Shown piece by piece: positions 1 to 12,400 of a DNA stretch of 64,000 nucleotides. How positions within the stretch are numbered: position 1 is the stretch's first letter; the number at the start of each line of letters is the position of its first letter. The notes under the pieces are model-generated. The model had not been told where the DNA came from, did not search any database, and worked only from the letters and a program-made list of their open reading frames with translations. The stretch comes from Chelonoidis abingdonii (taxonomy: Eukaryota > Chordata > Testudines > Testudinidae). The stretch spans positions 10,285,060 through 10,349,059 of the forward strand of contig NC_133782.1 of assembly GCF_003597395.2 (NCBI RefSeq), in the 5' to 3' direction. Both the position numbers and the translations under genes were made by a program.

Positions 1-200
1 TCTTGGACTAAATGTAGCAGGAAACTTTTTTTTTTTTTAAATCTCATCTCTGATAATGAAGAGAAACTATCCAGGGCAGGAACACACAATACAGGACATG
101 GTATGCGTCCTCATACCCCCTGCAAAACACATTGGGGGAGATTTGCAAAGGTACCAATGGCAGGTAAGCACCTAACTCCCAATATTATGTATCAAGTGGT

Positions 201-300
201 AGCATCTAGGAGCCCTCGTCAAGACTCCAGTGCGCTAGGTGCTGTACAAACACAGAACAAAAAGATTATTCCTCCTCCCCCATAGCTTACTATCTAAGCA
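201..300 (-). repeat. MIR/L2-type SINE 3' fragment
   Basis: The plus strand carries the widespread amniote SINE/L2 3' module (tgcgctaggtgctgtacaaa, then acagaacaaaaagatta and agcttactatctaagca) in its reverse orientation. The sense version of the same module lies at about 7600-7720. It is only a fragment with no coding potential. The family is recognised from memory and was not searched. Confidence 0.55.
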
Positions 301-774
301 CATTTATAATTCATTGACTTTCACTGGGAGTTTGGAGCCTGACTGCATATATGAATTTGACACACTCTCCTATTTTGTTTGCACTGAGAATCCCCACCCT
401 GGAATAGTGTGACAGGGTAAATGATCTTGCAAACAAGACACGTATTTTGTGGAGGTATTTTTCACAGGGATTTTCCTTTATATGCTGCCACAGTGTTGCG
501 ATTAACTAACCTCTTTATGAAGAAAACAAAAATGCCCTGGCCCAGGTCGTATACATTTCAGCAGTGTCCCAATAAGTCATATTCACACTCGAAGTAAGAG
601 CAGTCAAGTCAGCAGAGGTGCAGCAGTGGTTATTTATACCCCTCTGTACACGTGTGTTTAATATTTTCTAATCTCCATAGCATGGAGCTTTGTTCTGACA
701 TTTTTATTCTTTGCAATAGAGACATTAAAGAAAAATAGGTTAAAGAGACGTCCTACCAATTTTGGTCTCTAAGG
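301..774. other. intergenic, nothing recognised
   Basis: AT-rich sequence with no convincing ORF, repeat end or RNA gene that I can see. Confidence 0.5.
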
Positions 775-990
775 TACCTGTCCTGGGGTTGGGGCATTGG
801 ACTGGGTTCAGTTCCCCACTCAGCCAGGGATTTCCTGTGTGACCATGGACAAAGTCACGGGGCCTTAGGAAAATGAGGGAAATTGCACTGCCCTACCTTA
901 CTGGGGTGATGTTAGACTAAAATTCATTAATGAAGTGTGAGGCGCTCCAAGACTGTGGTTACAAGGGCCATAGAAGTGACCTAGACAGAT
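775..990 (+). repeat. MIR-like tRNA-derived SINE
   Basis: It contains the typical order of this SINE: a B-box-like stretch (ggttcagttccccactcag), the core phrase cctgtgtgaccatggacaa, a short CA-rich core, and a 3' part with gtgaggcgctccaagactgt and agggccatagaagtgacct. It is diverged and has no sharp ends. A related copy is at about 15385-15545. Confidence 0.6.
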
Positions 991-2047
991 ATCCAAATGC
1001 CACCCAATTCCTGTCCCCAGCACATCCCATTCACCACAGCTGTGTAGCAGCGAGGTCTGTGAGTGTTTGTAGCTCCTTCTCCAAGGCCTGGCTCAAACCT
1101 TCTCCCTGGTGCTTGATATTGTAGCAGCTTCTCCCCCTCTCCTCATGTGGGCTGGGTCCTAGGTTCTTCATTTTTCTGACTCCCAGCACCTCCACCTAAG
1201 TCTTAGGCCCAGTACTCAGGGGGTGCTGGGATATTGCACAATGCTGCTACCGGGAAAGGAGTATAAAATCCAGTCCACAAGAAACACCAAAGTACATTAA
1301 CACAAACCACAGCAAAAGAATGACACCCAAAATAACAGTGTTACAAAGGGGCCTTTATTTGGAGCGGGAACATAGATTCTGGAGAAGCAAAGGGTCAGGT
1401 TTAACAGATACTGAGCATCAACTCCCAAGCCCACAACTCTTCCCAACCCCTCCCTGTTCCATCTGGAAGGTGCCAGGCAGATGGGACACTGGAGACAAAT
1501 GGCACAGCGCTCTGATCAGCTTAAACAAAAAGGGTCCATTTACTGTGTCTCCGCCCCTGGGTGGGGCAGGGTCCTCTTCTGGCTTCTTGGTCTGTGTCCT
1601 ATGAGGGTCTTGTCTGGCTCTTGGTAGCCGGCACTGGGTTGGTTCCCTGCCACTGGTCTCTGCTGGGCTGGAGCTGCCTGACCCATGCAACTGGATCCCA
1701 CAGCAATGCAAAGATGTCCCCTTTGCACACAGGGTCTGGGGGAGTCAACCAGAGATTCCCTGAGCTGCTCTGCTTCTCGCAGCTCCCAAACTCAGAGCTG
1801 AAACTTACAGTCTCTTTGTCTCTGAGCCAGGCTGGCTTATCCTGGGCCCAGCAAACAGCTTGTCCAGAGCCCCCATGCAGACGCCTGCCTGTTGACCTCA
1901 GCCAGAGTTTCTAGTCCATTCTGCCCCCATCCCTGATGCTGAGTTTGCTAGAAGATGGTGTCAGAAGGCTCTGGTAGCCATGACAGTTGTAACCCCTTTG
2001 CTAGGATCCTGTAGAGGCTCAGTCTGGCACTCCACAAGCTGGCAATA
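991..2047. other. intergenic, nothing recognised
   Basis: Short overlapping open frames on both strands have no family resemblance and look like chance. The segment between about 1263 and 1915 may be an old repeat, but I cannot name it. Confidence 0.4.
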
Positions 2048-2209
2048 GGGTTGCCATCTGTCTAGGTTTTACCAGGATTGTTCCTTTTCTGAGGTAGTTA
2101 TCCTGGGGAATCTGTGAGGGGGCTCAGTACACACTGCCTGCTGTCCAGTTTTAGGGGCTCAGGATCATCATGGAGGGCCTGAGTTTTTGTACCTGAGAGA
2201 TGGCAACCC
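2048..2209. mobile_element. TA-flanked MITE with inverted ends
   Basis: The ends are inverted: gggttgccatctgtc on the left, and gagagatggcaaccc on the right. TA dinucleotides sit immediately outside both ends, as expected for a mariner-type target duplication. It is 162 bp long and non-coding. Confidence 0.6.
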
Positions 2210-2364
2210 TAGTTGGCAAAGTCCAGGTGCGGGTTACATGAATATCAATCATCTTCCCTCAGCAACAAAGTAGCCTCAGGGCTGCACCCCCACTGCTGCC
2301 GCCCCCACCCCCATCCCACACACAGACACATACACCCCTGGATCCATTGGCTCTTCAATTCCAC

Positions 2365-2638
2365 ATGACAGAACAAGGAGTAATGGTCTCAAGTTGCAGT
2401 GGGGGAGGTTTAGGTTGGATATTAGGAAAAACTTTTCACTAGGAGGGTGGTGAAGCACTGGAATGGGCTACCTAGGGAGGTGGTGGAATCTCCTTTCTTA
2501 GAGGTTTTTAAGGTCAGGCTTGACAAACCCCTGGCTGGGATGATTTAGTTGGGAACTGGTCCTGCTTTGAGCAGGGGGTTGGACTAGATGACCTCCTGAG
2601 GTCCCTTCCAACCCTGATATTCTATGATTCTATGATCC
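2365..2638 (+). mobile_element. CR1 LINE 3' end
   Basis: Classic CR1 3' terminus: the last part of decayed ORF2 (ttggatattaggaaaaactt, a wall of aggaggtggtggaatctcct), then ggttggactagatgacctcc and the diagnostic 8-bp tail repeats attctatgattctatgat. It is 5'-truncated as most CR1 copies are. The clear 3' tail sets the strand. Confidence 0.9.
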
Positions 2639-5282
2639 TAGCCTTGTGCAAGGAATCCCCATGGAGACCATTGCTATCCTGGGAAGCAGGGATGGACCCC
2701 CTGGGCTGGCTCCTTGAATCCTCCTTCCCCAGTACCAATCCTGCCGTGTCCAGTGCCTTACACAGCTGCAGGGAGGACAGCAGGATTTCCGCCCCAGTAT
2801 TTAATTCATACCGAGCGAATCAGATACTTGTTTAATACCATCCCTCTCCTACAGTATAGCATCTAAATCCTTTCCAGTCTGCAGCTTTGTTCCCTTTCTT
2901 GCCTCCTCCAGTGTTTAGAAATGTGAGGGACGCCAAGCCAGGCATGTGCAAACCTCCCCACGCAGCTCAGCCCAGGTGTCTAAATCCTGACCCACAGCAA
3001 ACCTACTAATCCAGCTCTTAGCCTTTTGGAAGCAGAGGATGCCAGTTACAATGAACTGTGGTAAATTGCAAATTAGTGAAAGGGGGAAAACTGAGGCGAG
3101 GAAATCACCAAGATCATTTCACTCAGAGCCTAACTGGGATTTGAGCCCTAGACCTGAAGGGATGCTTGTTTAATTGCATTTTCCCCATTTGTTCACTTAT
3201 GTGTGGAGCCTTAGTTTACGCATGCAGCAGATTTTGACTTGGTACCGTCCAGACTAATTTAAAGCATATTTGCATTGTGCTGAGCTTCAGTGTTGCACCA
3301 TCGTGTGGCTACTTAATGCTGTAAACCGCAAATTTAAACACACAATGAAGGGGGGAAAAAACACCCTCTACTTGAATTTTTATTTGTTGCACCTTTGTAC
3401 CAGCAATTATGGTATTGTGCTAAGCATCATTTATTTTCTCTGTTGCTCTGTGGTATTTATATCATGCCAATCACTGCAATTTACACTGCATATTGACACA
3501 TGCTAATCCCACATGTGGACATCTGTATGTTCCAAGGCAATTGCAAGCGTAAGTCCCCTTTTTCCACCCACAAATGGCACTTTGCTTGTTCTCCGCAACC
3601 ACTGCACTTTTGAAAGTCATAAAAACAAATTTCCTAAAGTACCAGATAGAATTAAATCCACTAACCAGAGCACATCTGTCTCAAAGGAAAATAAAGGGAG
3701 ACATTTTTATCTTTCATTCTAACTTACCACTTAACAGAAATATACGAATAAGTTGGACAACCAAAAAGATTTTAGTATAAAGGACAAACTCTACCGCAAG
3801 CATACAGCACGAACACCCATTAAAACATAATGGGCTTCTCACCTTCCTTCTCTGTATCACCCATTAATTAAGATATAATTTTTTAACAGTGAGGCTAATT
3901 AATCACTGGAACAACGTCCTAACAAAACCAAATCTCCTCACCCCCGTCACCGCCAGACAACCTCCCTACCAAAAAAGAGATTCTTTATAAAGAGGTTTGT
4001 TTTGAAACTGAGCAACACTGAATATTCTGCCTTTACTTCTGCTGCTTTGTCCAGTAGCCTCCATATCCAGTTTACTGATGCCATCTTCTGGTTAGTTAGT
4101 TATGTATGTTTATGTAGCAAAAGCCTCAGTCAGAAGCTTTAGTATTTTATCAGTACTGTTAAAGAGTTTTCTAATCACATCCCAAAAATAGTTTTCCTTA
4201 TTTTTAAGAATGTTGATCAAATTAAATATTAGAAAATTATTAGTAAAGTAATAACATTCAGCATTTATGAATAATCATTATATTTTACAAAGACAGTTAT
4301 GAAAGTATGATTCCAACAATTTTGCTATGTTTCCCATAGTTGACCATTAAGATATGTTGACCATTAAGATATTTTATAATATTTACAATATATCTTATTG
4401 GTGGTATTCTCTCTGATCTGGCACCAGATTATCCCAAATCATTGGACATTCTACCCCTTGAGAGAAGGTGAACAAGAACAAACCATATGTAATAGATGTC
4501 AGGATGCTTAATGCACTACTGGAAACCACTCAAATACTACAGGATGAGGGTGGTATAAGAGCCTATATAGAACAGAGTCGCTCTTTATGTGCTGCTGGGA
4601 ATTTTCGGTGTGTCATAGAGTTGGGGGACTCTGTGCATCTGGGTTGTGAGATGAGATGTGAAACTGAGACCCTGACTACTTGTGGTCATTAAAGAGCCGA
4701 TAGGATTTTTTTATATTCACCCTAGTGTCCTGGCCAAATCCTGCATCAGGTAAATACATCCCGCCTAGCAAAATCTCCCCCTACAGTTTCAGCTGAATAT
4801 ACTGAACTTCACTTCCTGACCTAAATGTATGCGTAGTGTTGCTGAAATAAAGGGTTGATATTATTACCATTTTTGGTCTGAGTGGCTAGCCAAAATTTCA
4901 GAGTCCAGTAGACTGTTCCAACTAGAAGTGGAAATTGATGGAGTTTGGTATTTTCTTTGATGCAGCTTTGTTTATTTACAAAGAAGGTACAAAGTCCTGT
5001 GTCTCTGAGCACCGAGGGACTCAAATGACAGGAAACAGCTTCTTTTGCTCAGAGCACCGAGAGCTCTCATTTCAGCCTGCCCCTCTGACCCAAAACTTCT
5101 TTTCAGATTTCTTCCAAAGTCAGCTACCATGCTTTCAGCTGCTCCTTCAGGCTGTCTGTCTCACTCAGCCTGTTCCTGTCTGATCTCAGTTTCTGTGTGA
5201 TCTCTCTAGGTCTTTGTCCCCCTGTAGCAGCAAGGCCATATAAGAGGTTTATGGATCAGCTGCTGCTCCTGGCTATTAGGCG
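2639..5282. other. 3' flank of CDH26, no gene seen
   Basis: I find no supported coding exon or RNA gene here. The open frames are short and unrelated to known families. Part of it could belong to a long 3' UTR of CDH26 if a distal poly(A) site is used. Confidence 0.4.
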
Positions 5283-5425
5283 TAGGCCCTGATTCAGCAA
5301 GGTGCTTAAGCATGTACTTTGAACGCATCAACAGTCCTATTGCTTTAAATACGTGAGCCATTTAATTGAAGTTAAGTGTGTGTTTAATTGCTTTGCTGAG
5401 CTGGGGTTTTAGGCCTTTGAATTTG
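5283..5425. repeat. palindromic interspersed repeat (gattcagcaa / ttgctgagc ends)
   Basis: The two ends are imperfect inverted copies (cctgattcagcaaggtgctt at left, a decayed complement of it at 5385-5420) around a short AT-rich middle. Diverged members of the same sort occur at about 7752-7850 and 56728-56860. It is a non-autonomous foldback repeat. Confidence 0.45.
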
Positions 5426-5782
5426 GCAGCAGAAGCTCCTGGGTTACAACTCCACTGTGGGCTGCGGGGGGTCATCATTCAGCAAAACACATGAGTTGTT
5501 GGGGGATGAAAGTTACAAGCTGCCTTTGATTCAGTGAACAGCAGTGACTATAACTGACTGTCTCTGACGACTAAGTGCTGTGAGCGGTCAGCTCCCTGCA
5601 CAAAGGGTCCTGCTTCTACAACAATTAGCAGGAACATTTTCTGAAGTGTCCGAAGTTGCTTCTGAAAATGGGGCTTAGCTTCCAAAGTCCAGACTCTCAC
5701 GATACTTACCAGCCGAACTCCCATTGATTTTAGTCGGAGTTAGGCACCTAAGTGCCTCTGAGGATCTGGACCCCAGATCAAT

Positions 5783-5788
5783 TTTATT
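5783..5788 (-). terminator. possible CDH26 polyadenylation signal
   Basis: The plus strand reads tttatt, which is AATAAA on the minus strand, about 475 bases downstream of the CDH26 stop codon. It is the first canonical hexamer I noticed past the stop. No transcript evidence is available, so use of this site is inferred. Confidence 0.35.
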
Positions 5789-6261
5789 CTAGATCCCTCC
5801 ATCTTTAAGATGTATCCTCATAAGGAAACATTAAAGGAAAGCACTGAGCCCTTGATCAGAAAGGGGAGACCCGCTGACTGCAGGCGGATAGGGATGCTTG
5901 ATGCCTAGGACCTGACCAGACTGGACCTGCACTTCAGTCTCTTCAGCTCAGAGAGAGTTGGAGTAACTGTTCTAAAAGAAAGATCTCTCTGCTGACAACT
6001 AAGGTCCTGTCAAGCCAGGCAGAGAACCCAAAGGGGAGCGACCCAGCATCAAGTTTAAACAGAAACAATACAAATCCAGACCACTGCCCGGCTCTGTTTA
6101 TAGTGTATCTCTCAGCCACACGTACAACTCTGGGGACATTCCCTGTAGGAGAGTGCCACCAAAGGTCAGCAGATGTTTGTGCTTGGGTCGAGTCTCTTCC
6201 AAACCTGTTTGGGAAGGTACCCACCATTCCATGGTTCCTATGAGAGTGGCTGTGACTGAAA

Positions 6262-6453
6262 TCACTTCTGGCAGATTTCACCCAGAGCGATGAACATTGG
6301 TCCCAGGGCGTCCAAGAAATCCTTGGGCAGTTCATCATCGTCAATGAGCAGGGACCTGAAAGAGTCACTTCTCTCTAGCTTTCCCTCCTCGGCATAGATG
6401 TGAGGTTGGTAAGTGACTATGTTCTCCTCCAGGTTGCTGAAGTGATAGAGCCT
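6262..6453 (-). CDS. CDH26: CDH26 exon 17 (terminal coding exon)
   Basis: Codes for the last 63 residues and a TGA stop at 6262-6264. It begins [11 protein letters not shown] after a pyrimidine-rich acceptor (ttcccttcctcag) and contains [10 protein letters not shown] and [11 protein letters not shown]. These align with the human tail segments HVANVLEDD, LPHVYSEEG and LQPDLLDSLG. Entry is phase 0, matching the donor at 7173. The short tail-end acidic block is the part of cadherin tails that normally engages catenins, but CDH26 is diverged there. Confidence 0.92.
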   Translation of the reverse strand, partial: RLYHFSNLEENIVTYQPHIYAEEGKLERSDSFRSLLIDDDELPKDFLDALGPMFIALGEICQK

Positions 6454-9400
6454 CTGAGGAAGGGAAAGAGTACAAAAAAGAAAACAAAATCTCCCTGGAG
6501 ACTCCATCTCTCACATCCCTTTGGAAGCCAGTGGGATTCATTGTAAGTAGCAGGTTAGCAAGAAGTCCCAGGGTGATACTGTAAGAAACACTAGTCACTC
6601 CACCCAACCAGCCAGCTCCTTTAAGGCACATCAGCTACGCCAAAGAGCACCCTGGGAGCAGCGCTGCAGTACAATAGCACTGGGAAGCTATAAGAAGAAA
6701 TCCAAAAAGCATGAAAAATTACAAGTTCCCCAGCCAACACACAACGGAAAGGGCAAGGAACCTGTCTTTACTCATGCACCTGCCATGGGAAGCACTGCAG
6801 CACCCAGCGCCTGTCCAGAAAGGAAAAGGTGCACATGTAGCAGACATGCATGTGTCCAGGTAACTTGTAGGTAACCAGAATGGCAAGCAAGAAGTGCTGG
6901 AGACACGAAATCTTCAGCAAAGGCTCAGAGATCATTGTAAGTGACCCCTCCTCACGCTCCCCCAGCTTGTGTACCTTGCTCTCAGCCAGGGGTTCAGATT
7001 CTGCTGCGAGTTAATGTCCGTTTTACACACCCTAGCCCCTTTTCCCTTTTCTGGAAGGTGTGTCTCTCCTATAAGCAGCTGCAGCCAAACTGGAAAGTTC
7101 CCATGGCAAACCGTGTTCCACAGCCAGGACTCACTGACAATACTGAGGAGTTCAAAACCAGCCATTCCCTACCTGATTCAACATTTCACCCACTGTTTCT
7201 ACAGTCACAGTGAGGGGTCTTCTGTGGAGTGTCTCCACGCGCCTAGAATTGTGGACCCCCTGAAAGAGAGACATAGCACTGGACCTCAGCAAGGCCATAG
7301 CCCCCCATCAAGATTTTACAAGTGTCATTCTGGTCTGAACAAATTCCTCAGCATTTATTGTATGCTATAGCTGTTTCTCCTGTGCATGTGTAACCCACAC
7401 ACCTCCTGGGTGTGGTGTTCTGTCCCATCTGGTGCCACCAAGACCACTGAGAGAGAGAGGTAAAAATGAGTCTGCCCTATAGCCTTCGCTAACAGCCAGT
7501 TGGCTTTTAGCTCATGTGGTAGAGGCTCATGCACTAAGCTCCAGAGGGCCCTGGTTCGGTCCTGCTCACCAAGGACCGGGGTCTGTAGGCATTCATGTGT
7601 CTGTCTATTTAGATTGCAAGCTCACTGGGCAGGGACCAGCTGCTACTCTGTTTTTGCACAGTGCCTAGCACGATGAGCCCAGTCTTGGGACCACCATAAA
7701 CATAGTGAATCATCATAATTCATTGCATTCCTTTCAGTTAAAGACACCAAAGGCAGGACCTGATCCTGCCAATATTTACTCACACAAGTAGTCCTTACTC
7801 GCAAAGGCCTAGTATTTTAAGTGAGGCTTACTGATTCAGGGTTACACTATGAAAATAAAGGTGCTGTGTTTTGCATTTTCTTCTAACCTGTCCCCAGACA
7901 GAGAGAGTTTGTGGAGCTCATTAGTGAGCATAACAAAGTGAAAGGCATTCTACTTACATGGAAAATGTGGTTGTCACTTACTGGTCTGGCCTGGACCATT
8001 GTACTGGCACCCTTTAAAAAATAAACACAGGGAACTGTTGTATGATTCCAGGAAAGTTATTAGGGGTTAGTAAAACCCATCACAGTTAACCTCTCATCCT
8101 TTCCACCATTCTCCCCCCTCTTCACCCTCCCCCCTAATACTCTATGCTAGTTTGTAGAGTTTACTTACACATAGACCTTGGTCAGAGTGTCCTCGACTGG
8201 ATGTAAGGGAGAGAAATGGTGCCATTCCATTTACATCCTACAATGACAAACAACAAGCTCACATCACTAAAATACCTGGCTGGATAGTTAAGAATCTTGT
8301 AAGGGGAAATAGTTTTATTCCGAATGGAGACTAAGCTTGAGAAATGTCAGCCTCAGAAAATGATAAGTGACTAAGCACAGTGCTCAGAATGGCAGTGCAA
8401 TTTCATTTTACTTACAGGGTTATTATTTTCAAATAGGGCTGTCTTAAGTTATTCTTTTCACTCTGGTTCATGTCATAGGCCATGTGTTAGGCACATGTGT
8501 GATGTTGGCAGACCAGGTGCCAGCTCATGCCAAAGCCCCGGGTCAATTCACTTGTGTATCAGTATTGACCAAAGTAATTGTTAAATATATAAGAATGTAT
8601 TTGGCGTTTAAACATCATGAAAAAGGGATGTTACATGCATTGTTTTTTACTTATCTGTATCCTGTTATAACGTAATTGCAAACATTTACATTGTAAATAC
8701 CTCTGTAACTAAATAACTCCTCAAAGAAGCCTTGTGGAATGCTAATGAAGGACTTTAACAGAAAAGTGTTAATTTCAAATCAAGTGGCCATAGTATGTGA
8801 TGACCGGAGGTCAAGGATTCAAAATCCATTCCTCTCTCACTGCTAGAGGAAAAGCCCAAATGGATAGAGACAGTGTCAGCTTGTTTTCTGACAGGAGATG
8901 GATTCAAGGAAAGACCCTTGATCTCTGGACTGTTTGGACTCTTACAGAGAAGTGTACCTGATGCAAAGCAGAGATCCCCAGAGACAATCTGAGAAGACTT
9001 TTGGGAAACTGGCAGTGTGGTTTACTTTACTATAGAATTGGCTGCCAGTATTATCTTTGGTGTAAGATCTGGAGTACCAATCGATATGGGGTAAATGACT
9101 GGTCTCTTGGGACTGGGAGCAACCTGATGTGGTCTGTTTTTGATTTGTGACCTTTTATCACAAAGTCCAGTTTGTCTGGGTGGCAAGATAGGCTGGAGAA
9201 TCTATGGGGACTGTCTGTGACTCCATGGTAAGACTGATATAGCAATCCAGGAGTTCACATTTGTTACTGATTTGGTGAAATCTAAATGTAGATCATCCTA
9301 CCAGCTTGGGGTGACTGCCCTGTTTTCCGACAGTCTGCCCTGAGGTAGGCTCACAGTTGTGAGCTACTCCAGACAGCATGACAATATCTCAGTGGTTTGA

Positions 9401-12400
9401 GCTTTGGCCTGCTAAACCCAGGGTTGTGAGTTTAATCTTTGAGAGGGCCATTTAGGGAACTAGGGCAAAAATCTGTCTGGGGATTGGTCCTGCTTTGAGC
9501 AGGGGGTTGGACTAGATGACCTTCTGAGGTCCTTCCAATTCTAATATCTACTTAGGGTGTTAAAAAGGGACCATTCCATTTACAAGAATATATAAACAAA
9601 CAAGTGGCTACCTCAGACATTTGTTTTCCTTTTCTAACTTCTGCACATGTAGAGAGTTGGCTGGCATAATCTGGCATAACCTGCAGAGGGCAGAGATGGA
9701 GACGTGCATTCATTAAATGTACAGAACAAAGGACTATTAATCCTTATTGGCTCCTAACCAATATTTTGCAGCCCCTGCCCTTCTTCATGTCATCTCTTAT
9801 TTCCCTGTTCTCACTAAACAGGCAGGTATCACATGGGAAATAGAGACAGAGGAGCCACTCAAATCTTTCCTCAGCAAAGCACCAGGTCTGCCTTGTTAAT
9901 ACATTCCAACGGGATGAGGTGTCCAAGAAGAAGGTTACCCAGAAAACCACTGGAATGGCAGAGGATGCATCAGAGTTAGTCCTCATTACCTGGATAACCC
10001 AATACCATACAGCAGGTCATTTTCCTGCCACATTCTGCTGAGAAAGGGAGGAGTGTTCTGCTCAAAACCAAATGACAGGAGATATGAGTGATAAGACCAG
10101 ATGGTTGATAATCTGGGCAGACAGATGTCAAGTTGGCAGGATCCTCACAATAGGAAAGTGGATATATGCTCAATTGCCCACCTGAAACAAAACGTTTTCA
10201 CACTCTACATTGTACTTGATTAAAGTCTGGTTGTCTTCTTCAAAAGGGAGATGGGCTTGGCTTTTCCTGTTTTCAGACCCACATGAACACCGCAGCAGAA
10301 GACAGCCTGCCACTGAAACAGGAAAAGAATTACCAGAACTACTGCTGACACCTCACAGCCTTTCAAAGCAGCCCCGCTGGCACCTCACTGAGCTCTATGA
10401 ATGTAGAGGTCAGATTTCGTATCATTCATTAATTCATTTTTCAGACATAGGAAATATCAGACTGGACTATACCAGGGGTCCAGCTAGCACAACATCCTGT
10501 CGCTGACAATGGCCAGCTCCAGCTGTTTCAAAGGAAGATGCGAGAAACCCCGCAATAGGCAATTGTGGAGTAACTTTCCTCCAAGGGAAATTTCTGTCTA
10601 ATCAACTCTCCAACACTGCCTACTATGAAGAACTCAAAGACGACCCCACACCACAAGAATTTAAGAATATCATCAAATCCTTCCCCCAAACAACTCCAAG
10701 AGAAATTCTACAAACTCATCCCCCAAAAACCCACCACTGGGACCTTCTACATGCTTCCCAAGATACAAACAAGGGAACCCAGGCAGACACATTATATCTG
10801 GCAATGATACTCTCAGTGAAGGAATATTCGGACTCCTAGAAACCATCTTCAAATCAGCCACCACACAAAAAGACTTCCTTTGACACAACCAACCCACAAA
10901 CTCCAGAACATCAACAATTTCCCTCAGGACACCATCTTTGCCACCATGGATGTCACTTATTTATACACCAACATCCCACACAATGACAGCATCACTGCCT
11001 GCCTCAAATATTTACAAGATGCTGGACAACACTCAGATCTCTACCCTGAACACATCGCCAAACTCATCCATTTCATCCTGACCCATAACAACTTTATATT
11101 CAACAACAAACATTTTGTTCAAACCATGGGAACAGCCATGGGTACTAGCATGGCTTTCCAATATGCCATCCTCTTCATGGGCCACTTGAAGAATTTCTGG
11201 ACAAATGTACCAGAAAACCACTGATAAACTTAAGATATGTCTATAATATTTTCATCCTCTGGATAGATGACCTAAAATTCCTCATAGATTTCCACCATAA
11301 CTTCAGCAGCCACCATCTGTCCATTAAATTCTCTCTGGAAAACTCCCACACTAGCATCAACTTCCTGCACACCAGAGTCAGTTTCAAGAATGGAACCCTA
11401 CAGACAACTATGTACAAGAATATGCTCTAAGGAGAAAGTCCAGGAAATACACTTTAGCGCACTGAAAACTGCCTTTACCAAACAAGAACACTCCACCAGA
11501 GAAGTGGATCACATCATGGTACCAGCCCTGAGAGAACCTACTTCAATACAGAAATAAAACACCACCTGCCCCCACACCTTTCCCTGTCACCTACCACCCC
11601 TTACTGGAACCCATAAGAGGAATCATCAAATAAATACAAACCATGCTCAGTGGGAACCCATCCTGAAAGAAATCTTTCCTGAATGCTCTCTGCTGGCCTT
11701 CAAACAATCCCCCAGCCTCTCCAAGCTCAGCATCAGAAGCAAGCTCCCCACTGACTAGGACATACCAACTCACAGCTGCACCAGACCCTGCCAAAACAGA
11801 TGCAAAACCTGCAGACATATCTCCACTGCTGCAGTGATCAACCCCTACCTCCATTGCTATCATAATAAATTGTATACCTCATTCAGTGCACTAACATGCC
11901 CAATTATAACTATGTGAGTGAAACCAACAATCACTACCATCTTGAATGAACTCACAGAGGAAAATAAGACAAAAAACACCACATCACTGTGAGTGAACAC
12001 TTTTCACAAAGTGATCGTGCTATATCTGACCTCTCTGTCCTCATCCTCAAAAGAAACCTGCACAACACCATCAAAAGACAAGCCCGGGAGCTTAAATTCA
12101 TAACTTTGCTAGACACTAAAAATCATGGATTAAATAGAGACACTGGATTTATGGTTTATTAAAACAATCTATAACTCACCAACAAAACCTATCCCACTCC
12201 CAGCTTCCCCCTTTTCCTTTCCTCCAGTGATGGGAGGTCCCTTGAAATCTGTGTTAGGCTAAACGATCTGTTCCACCTTGTACTGAGTGTCACAGCTAAA
12301 TACGTTTCCTAGACCTCAAGAAGAGTTCTGTGTAAGCTCGAAAGTTTGGCTCTTTCACCAACAGAAGTTGCCCCAACAATAGATATTGTTTCTCTAATAT

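Noticed and set aside
5943..6368. 141-codon minus-strand frame overlapping the last CDH26 exon
   Set aside because: Wrong frame relative to the conserved YAEEG and DFLDALG segments; it is a shadow.
7500..7570. Possible tRNA gene
   Set aside because: Promoter-like boxes exist but no full cloverleaf, and the sequence continues into a SINE 3' part.
9385..9440. Possible tRNA gene
   Set aside because: tRNA-like head fused to a CR1-type tail; a SINE, not a tRNA.
9602..9683. Candidate extra CDH26 exon (strong acceptor, reads [15 protein letters not shown] on the minus strand)
   Set aside because: Frame and splice sites are acceptable, but there is no similarity to the human tail, and exons 13 and 14 already join in phase at the human boundary.
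9991..10040. Another acceptor/donor pair on the minus strand (ctttctcag ... TCCAG|GTAATG)
   Set aside because: The frame required by neighbours hits a stop and there is no similarity.
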